Below, piece by piece: positions 59,241 through 64,000 of a DNA stretch of 64,000 bases. Numbering within the stretch: the first letter of the stretch is position 1; each line of letters begins with the position of its first letter. Below the pieces are notes generated by a model. The model was given only the letters and a program-made list of their open reading frames with translations. It made no database searches and was not told the origin of the DNA. The stretch comes from Alligator mississippiensis (lineage: Eukaryota > Chordata > Crocodylia > Alligatoridae). Both the position numbers and the translations under genes were made by a program. The stretch covers positions 40,681,756 to 40,745,755 of the forward strand of contig NC_081832.1 in NCBI RefSeq assembly GCF_030867095.1, given 5' to 3'.

Positions 59241-60335
59241 GGAAAACTTCAGAGTCTGCTCAGGAGTTCTTAGTGAACAGATTCTGCCAGGTCAGCAAGT
59301 TCATTAACACATCAACAGTTTCACTTTCAGTGGAGGTGATATTGCCTATATGCTGAAACAGGAGATAACCAAGCTTTAATAGATTCAGGAAAGACTGGAT
59401 CTACTCCCTCCTTTGGAAGAGAAAATCTAACAGGACCACCAAGAACACCATATAGGAGGAAGTAGGGGGTACTCACCCATTTCAAAGTGTTATTTTAATA
59501 TTTGGAGAGAACAATTTCAATATAGCTTCTAGGCAGCCTGCACCTGATAACAAACCAGAATGGGGTGGAAGCCTTCACTCAGCAGTAAATTAAGTCACAA
59601 CCTGGGAAAGTTGCCCAGCCAGTGATGCCCCCCAAATACCTGTACCAGCCTGGAAGAGAGGGGTCCTGCTTCCAGTACTCCATCTCAGCTTGGTAAAGGG
59701 GGCTTGATCCCCTCATTACTCTCTCTGGCCTGGTAGAAATGGTCTGCCTACTCCCTGACCTCCAGGTTCTAAGGGATTAGCACCCTGCCCAACCTCCCTC
59801 CCTGCCCCATGGTACTCCCATCTGTGCAGTGTGCTGCTGGGTCTACAGTAGCTCCCTCTATACTGCTCTTACTTAGAGAGCACAGGTCCTGCTCTACAGT
59901 CTCTGGGTTCAGCAGTTTGGACTGGACTAACCCAGATACAGCTAACTGTTGCTGGAATCTTTAAACCAGTACCTCTCCTTCCATCTTGTCTTGAGGTGGA
60001 ATTATCTGGGATTTTGCCCTCCCTGTACCCATTCCCACATCCTCCTGAATCCAGCATAAGTGCCTCTTTCTGCTCTACTAGGCCAGAATCAGTCTTCATT
60101 GAGGATTCCATAAAGCATGGGGTGCAGCCAGGGTCTGGCTGAGGAGGCTTACTCAGGGTGAGGGGGAGGTGCTGATGGTTGTGTGGATGAAACTGAGAGA
60201 TCACTATCTTGTTCCTGCTAGTTGAGGTCATGTCTCAGTTGCTGGGGAGGCTAGCCAGGTCCCCAGTACCATCAGCTATTTGGAGAGGAGCAGCAGCCAG
60301 GTCGTGTTCTCCAACCATGTCCCCATCTTTCATAG

Positions 60336-60605
60336 GAGAAGCAGTGAGTGCAGCAGTGAGGGGAGAAGTGAGGATGAGGAGAGCCGAGCCCAGCTGATTA
60401 ATCGGATCATCCAGAATGACACAGAGGGCTACTCCACTGTGGAGGCTCCCCAGGCTGAGGGCTCCCAGTTCAGCCTCCCGCTGCACCTGTACCCAGATGA
60501 GGTCTTGGATGACTTGACAATCTCCCCATATGCCAGCTACACCTCACTGTCTGAGAAACCACCTACCATGCTCAGTGGGTGGCTGGACAAGCTCTCCCCA
60601 CAGGG
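60336..60605 (+). CDS. ARAP3: ARAP3 exon 6: linker end and start of first PH domain
   Basis: Acceptor CCCCATCTTTCATAG, donor GGTAAGT. After completing an Arg codon it reads RSSECSSEGRSEDEESRAQL, an acidic Ser-rich stretch, then NRIIQNDTEGYSTVEA, and DDLTISPYASYTSL, which matches the conserved DDLISPYAS block of ARAP3. It ends in LSGWLDKLSPQG, the opening strand of PH domain 1 (about residue 532 on). The Gly codon is split across the intron (phase 2). Confidence 0.92.
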
Positions 60606-61164
60606 GTAAGTGCCTGCTTGAAGGTAGGGTTTTATGCATGCCCATCTGGGTGGTAGTTAGAAGTATGGTTTTCTCTATGGAGGTAAAGCCATGTGCAACA
60701 ATGTCAGGTAAGCAGGTTTAGGCTGACGCTGGTTTTGTCCATACTCCTGGGAACATGGATGCCATTGTTTATTCCAACATGGCCACCTGCGGGAGGCTTC
60801 TAGAAGAAGCACCTGGTTTGCTGTTCAGCAGGAGTTGGCATATCCTGGCATATATGTGCCAGGAGTTGGCATATCCTGACACATTTTGCACACAGCAAGA
60901 AACTGCTGCCCTGTGTGAAAGGTGGCAGCTATCCCAAATAAGATCTGCCATTGGGAGGCTTTGTGTTTGTTGTGTGTCACTAACCCAGTCAGACCCTCCT
61001 GTTTGCTCTTACTTCCTTGTTCAGTTCCTTCCATCAAGAACCCTTAATCTGGCTCCCTGTCCCCCATGTCTGCATTGGTCTCTAGCTGGTGTAGGGGTCA
61101 CCACTGAGTCAGGACTGTCAGGTTTCTATTACCAACAGTTTCCCTTCTGCTGTCCTTTCAACAG
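60606..61164 (+). other. ARAP3: ARAP3 intron 6
   Basis: GTAAGT ... CTGTCCTTTCAACAG; 559 bp with a local direct repeat of GGAGTTGGCATATCCTG near 60,832-60,879. No exon inside. Confidence 0.75.
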
Positions 61165-61234
61165 GAATTATGTTTTCCAGAGGCGCTACGTCCGATTTGA
61201 TGGGAAAAACCTCATGTACTTCAACAGTGAGAAG
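61165..61234 (+). CDS. ARAP3: ARAP3 exon 7: first PH domain, strands 2-3
   Basis: Acceptor TCCTTTCAACAG, donor GTGAGT. It completes Gly and reads NYVFQRRYVRFDGKNLMYF then NSEK, phase 0. This agrees closely with the NYVFQRRFVQFNGRSLMYF segment of mammalian ARAP3 and identifies the gene among ARAP1/2/3. The basic RR/R pattern belongs to the phosphoinositide-binding PH1 domain. Exon 8 (rest of PH1) is not seen before the window ends. Confidence 0.94.
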
Positions 61235-63804
61235 GTGAGTGCAGGAGCAAGCACGAGGCACAGTCTGGGTCTCATGGGCCCAATCAGCTACCAGCCACTG
61301 TACTGGAGGCTTAGGCAAAGATAGGGTGAGTAGGGACACATGGACAAAGAGAAAAGGTTGGGGGACAGGATGGAGTTAGTTCTTTCAGTGAAGGTTTTCA
61401 CTTAATAGAAGCAAGAGCCCCTCCCCTTCCCCCCTCCCCCCCCCCCCCCCGCCCCAAGTGAGGGCGCACAAGGTTTTCCATTGTATCCTCTCATTTTTGT
61501 TGTCTGTAACCTGTCAAAATGCTGCCTCCCTTAGGCTGGAGTAACCAGATGTACTCTCTGCCCAAGAGGACTTTTAAAAGCGTGAGCAAAACTGGCTCTG
61601 CATTTTGAGTTTTAGGAGGTGAGAAAGAGATATTTCTCCCAGTAAAAAACTATCTTTGTAACCTTTTGAACAGCGTAGGGGAGAAGGTTTAGTTGGATGG
61701 GCCTAGGAGCCTTCTTGGGGGGCTGGGTCTGATCTGCAGTAATCAGGACACTGATGTTGCATTCTCTGTGGTATGCAACATTGTTTGGAATATTCTGTGC
61801 CTCTGCAGCTCTGTCAGAGGAAAGGTAGGGCTGACATGAGGTCCTGCACAACTAGTGACACATGGAGGCTATGAAAGACACAGCGTGTTAGGGGAGGGCA
61901 CCATAGGACTCTTCCCCCTTTCACAGACATAAGATAGTGTAGTTATCTATAGTTAAGTACCCAGCAGGCACACACCTCCTAACACTTAGGTGGCCGGAAC
62001 CTGGGAAGGTAGTACCCCAGGTATGGCCAGAACTGTCACATCGCCAGAGGCATCTTCACATGAGGCTGTCAAAATACTGCTCCACCTTCAGAGTATTTTG
62101 TTTGAGAAGCAGTGTAACAGGAAGCTGGGGATTCCTGTTAGGCAACAGAAGCATGCTTGTCAGAACAGCTGGTGTTTGAGTAAACAAGCCACAGAGATAA
62201 GAGCTGCCAGTCAGGGATTAGGCAGTCCCAAAAGGGAAAGGCAATTGATCAATGCAAGCAAAAGAGCCTAACACCTGGGGCCAGTGAGTCACGTGATGCA
62301 GGTGGTAAGAGGAATGCTAGATAAGGGCAGGCTCGGAAGCATAAGCAGGAGTTAGAGCTTGAGGAAAAAAGCAACTGCTAGAGGAAGCTTTTCAGTGAGC
62401 CAAGCACCCTTCCCCAAAGAAAGACTGATCATTAGGAAGTCCTGGAAGGGGAGCTGGACCCTTGAAAGCCAGGCAGGGAAAGGCGCCCAGCAGGGCTGCC
62501 CAGGAAATTTTGTTTATCCCGATCCAAGGGGATTTAGCATGATAAAAGGTACAGCTCAGTTCTCTTCTGCTTGTTGTGCATTTGAGCAGGCCTGCTCAGA
62601 TTAAAGGGATATTATATCTTTTATCCAGGGTGGGGTATGTTTAGTTGAGGTGCATGCCTGAGTTTCTGTTTGGTGAAACCAGTGGTTTGGGTGGGACTAT
62701 TTGGGGTGGTATGAAGGTCCTGGCAGTGCCCTGAACAGGGCAGAAACTCCACCTGGAGTTGGGCAGAGACTGAGCCCAGGACAGGATGATGCTGCATAGT
62801 GGGAGGCAGAAATTGAACCCAGAGGTAGCCCTGAACAAAATGGAAATGGATAGGGCAGAGAGCAAAAGAGGTGGAGGCCAAGAATATCTTGTCCCTAGAT
62901 GAGAACACAGAATAATTGAACTATAACACCTGTTAGGCATGGGTGTGGCAGGGGGTGATTGGAGGCCAGGGATGTAGCCCTAAAGGAATCTAATGGGGAT
63001 CGGTACTCGGTGAGAGTGATAGGGCCAAACAAGTGATATCACTAGGATCCCGGACTGTTTCCCAACATTTATTCCTCCAAACTTTTCATCAAAGTGCTGG
63101 CAGGTGACAGAAGAAAGGGTCCAAGAACTAGGCAGGAAGGGGTTTGATGGGTGTTTGGGGGTGCTACTTCCTCATGTGACCTCATCCTGCAACAAGCAGT
63201 CTGTGACCACATTACTGAAGAATGCAGTGCGAAGAATATGCCAAAGCCTGAGCTCTGAAAGTAGTCAACAAACAGCTACCTTAGCCTTTTTGTCTCTTGA
63301 TGAGCTGTGTGTATGTGCGAAGAGTTTTTCTCACTCTCGGTCTCGGTGCACTTTGTAATGTGAGTCAAACTTTCCATTCACACCTACTCTCCTGTCAGGC
63401 CTAATAGTATGGGTAAGACATTGAGGCTCCAGTAACCTGGCCATCAGTCTTCACAGTAAAGGGAGTCACACAGGTGTCAGTGTATGGAGTTCACTATGAT
63501 TCTTCAGTTTTATGCAGAGCACATGATTGTCCCCCTAGCTGTGCTGGCTCAGAAATTGGTGTCCTCAACCCTGACATGCATAGTAAAAAGGAGCTGTATC
63601 TGCCCAGCCACTGTTCAGAGTGCAGCAGCACTTTCGACCTTATTCACCAGTCTCACATGCCTATTCACAAATACAAAGTACCAAACAATACCAAATGGGG
63701 CCTATTTGCACAGCACCCAGAATGCTGAATTAGCCTTTTAACATGAGAGTTGCCCCTGTCAACTTTCCTGTGATTTTAATGCCAGCATAGGGGCATGGCT
63801 ACAT

Positions 63805-63854
63805 CTAGTTTGGGTGTGAGACTGCAATTCAGTCTCTAGTTTGGGTATGAGACT
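63805..63854 (+). repeat. Direct repeat of CTAGTTTGGGTRTGAGACT
   Basis: Two 19-bp copies, at about 63,806-63,824 and 63,836-63,854, differ at one base. They lie just upstream of the LINE fragment. Confidence 0.6.
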
Positions 63855-63863
63855 TATGTTGAT

Positions 63864-64000
63864 CAGAAAGAGGACAAAGGAAGCTGTGGGTCTATTGCTA
63901 AATAGCCAGGGTGAGCTCCTAACAGAAGATACAAAAACAGACCTGCTCAACAGCTACTTTGCCTCAATCTTTATGAAACAATAAGCTGCAACCAGACAGC
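63864..64000 (+). mobile_element. CR1-like LINE fragment J, cut by window end
   Basis: The plus-strand frame reads RKRTKEAVGLLLNSQGELL then TKTDLLNSYFASIFMKQ and a stop. This is the CR1-type linker before RT (VGPLxNxxGxLV ... NxFFASIF), a diverged subfamily unlike copies A, B and D. Confidence 0.7.

Larger units (their letters stand above)
54330..60335 (+). other. ARAP3: ARAP3 intron 5 (6.0 kb)
   Basis: It runs from GTAAGT to CCCCATCTTTCATAG. It contains a minus-strand CR1 with a nested tip (55,376-56,342) and a long C+T-rich block (about 56,770-58,600) related at its left to 16,315 and 22,910. An unrecognised minus-strand ORF pair lies at 58,759-59,240. No further phase-compatible exon was found. 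Confidence 0.65.
61235..64000 (+). other. ARAP3: ARAP3 intron 7, continues beyond the window
   Basis: It starts GTGAGT at 61,235. A poly-C stretch lies near 61,434-61,450. No sequence encoding the rest of PH1 was found up to 64,000. A LINE fragment occupies the right edge. Confidence 0.6.

Overview
The window looks like nuclear DNA of a reptile, probably a crocodilian or turtle (inference). The grounds are many CR1 LINE copies ending in ATAGATT/ACTATGAT-type tails, plus hAT-like, Gypsy-like and RTE-like elements, and one spliced vertebrate gene. Nothing prokaryotic, no CRISPR array and no rRNA or tRNA gene was seen.

Layout. Positions 1-44,600 are a gene desert of nested transposable elements: a degraded cysteine-rich ORF family (minus, about 300-1,330); a hAT-like element with 8-bp target duplication (1,406-2,480); a CR1 (minus, 3,176-5,915); two hairpins (6,957-7,017 and 7,668-7,742); an LTR (about 10,100-10,874) abutting a CR1 (plus, 10,875-13,402); an older CR1 (16,600-22,763) split by a 3.36-kb CpG-rich TG...CA element with a CATCC duplication, which itself holds an antisense CR1 piece; a gutted Gypsy element (24,548-26,225) with inverted-repeat and LTR-like sequence around it; an RTE-like LINE (28,110-35,420) interrupted by two CR1s, one nearly full length; and a second hAT-like element with exact 8-bp duplication (35,979-37,180).

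From about 44,650 to the right edge lies the 5' part of one host gene on the plus strand, recognised as ARAP3 (ArfGAP with RhoGAP domain, ankyrin repeat and PH domain 3). A CpG island with a probable non-coding first exon is followed by six coding exons (48,559-49,703; 52,965-53,026; 53,842-53,915; 54,253-54,329; 60,336-60,605; 61,165-61,234). All junctions have GT/AG sites and reading phases agree, giving 566 codons: SAM domain, long linker, PKPVPKPR motif and the start of the first PH domain. The gene runs off the right edge before its ArfGAP, RhoGAP and RA domains. Its introns hold a degenerate 57-bp minisatellite, a CA-rich tract and CR1 pieces, one ending about 35 bp before the SAM exon.

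The most interesting items are the CpG-rich TG...CA element, the nested RTE/CR1 structure, the intronic minisatellite, the possible ARAP3 upstream ORF spanning the first splice junction, and recurrent Asp-to-Asn loss of the reverse-transcriptase catalytic pair at CpG positions. Element boundaries are read by eye and may be off by tens of bases unless a target duplication fixes them.
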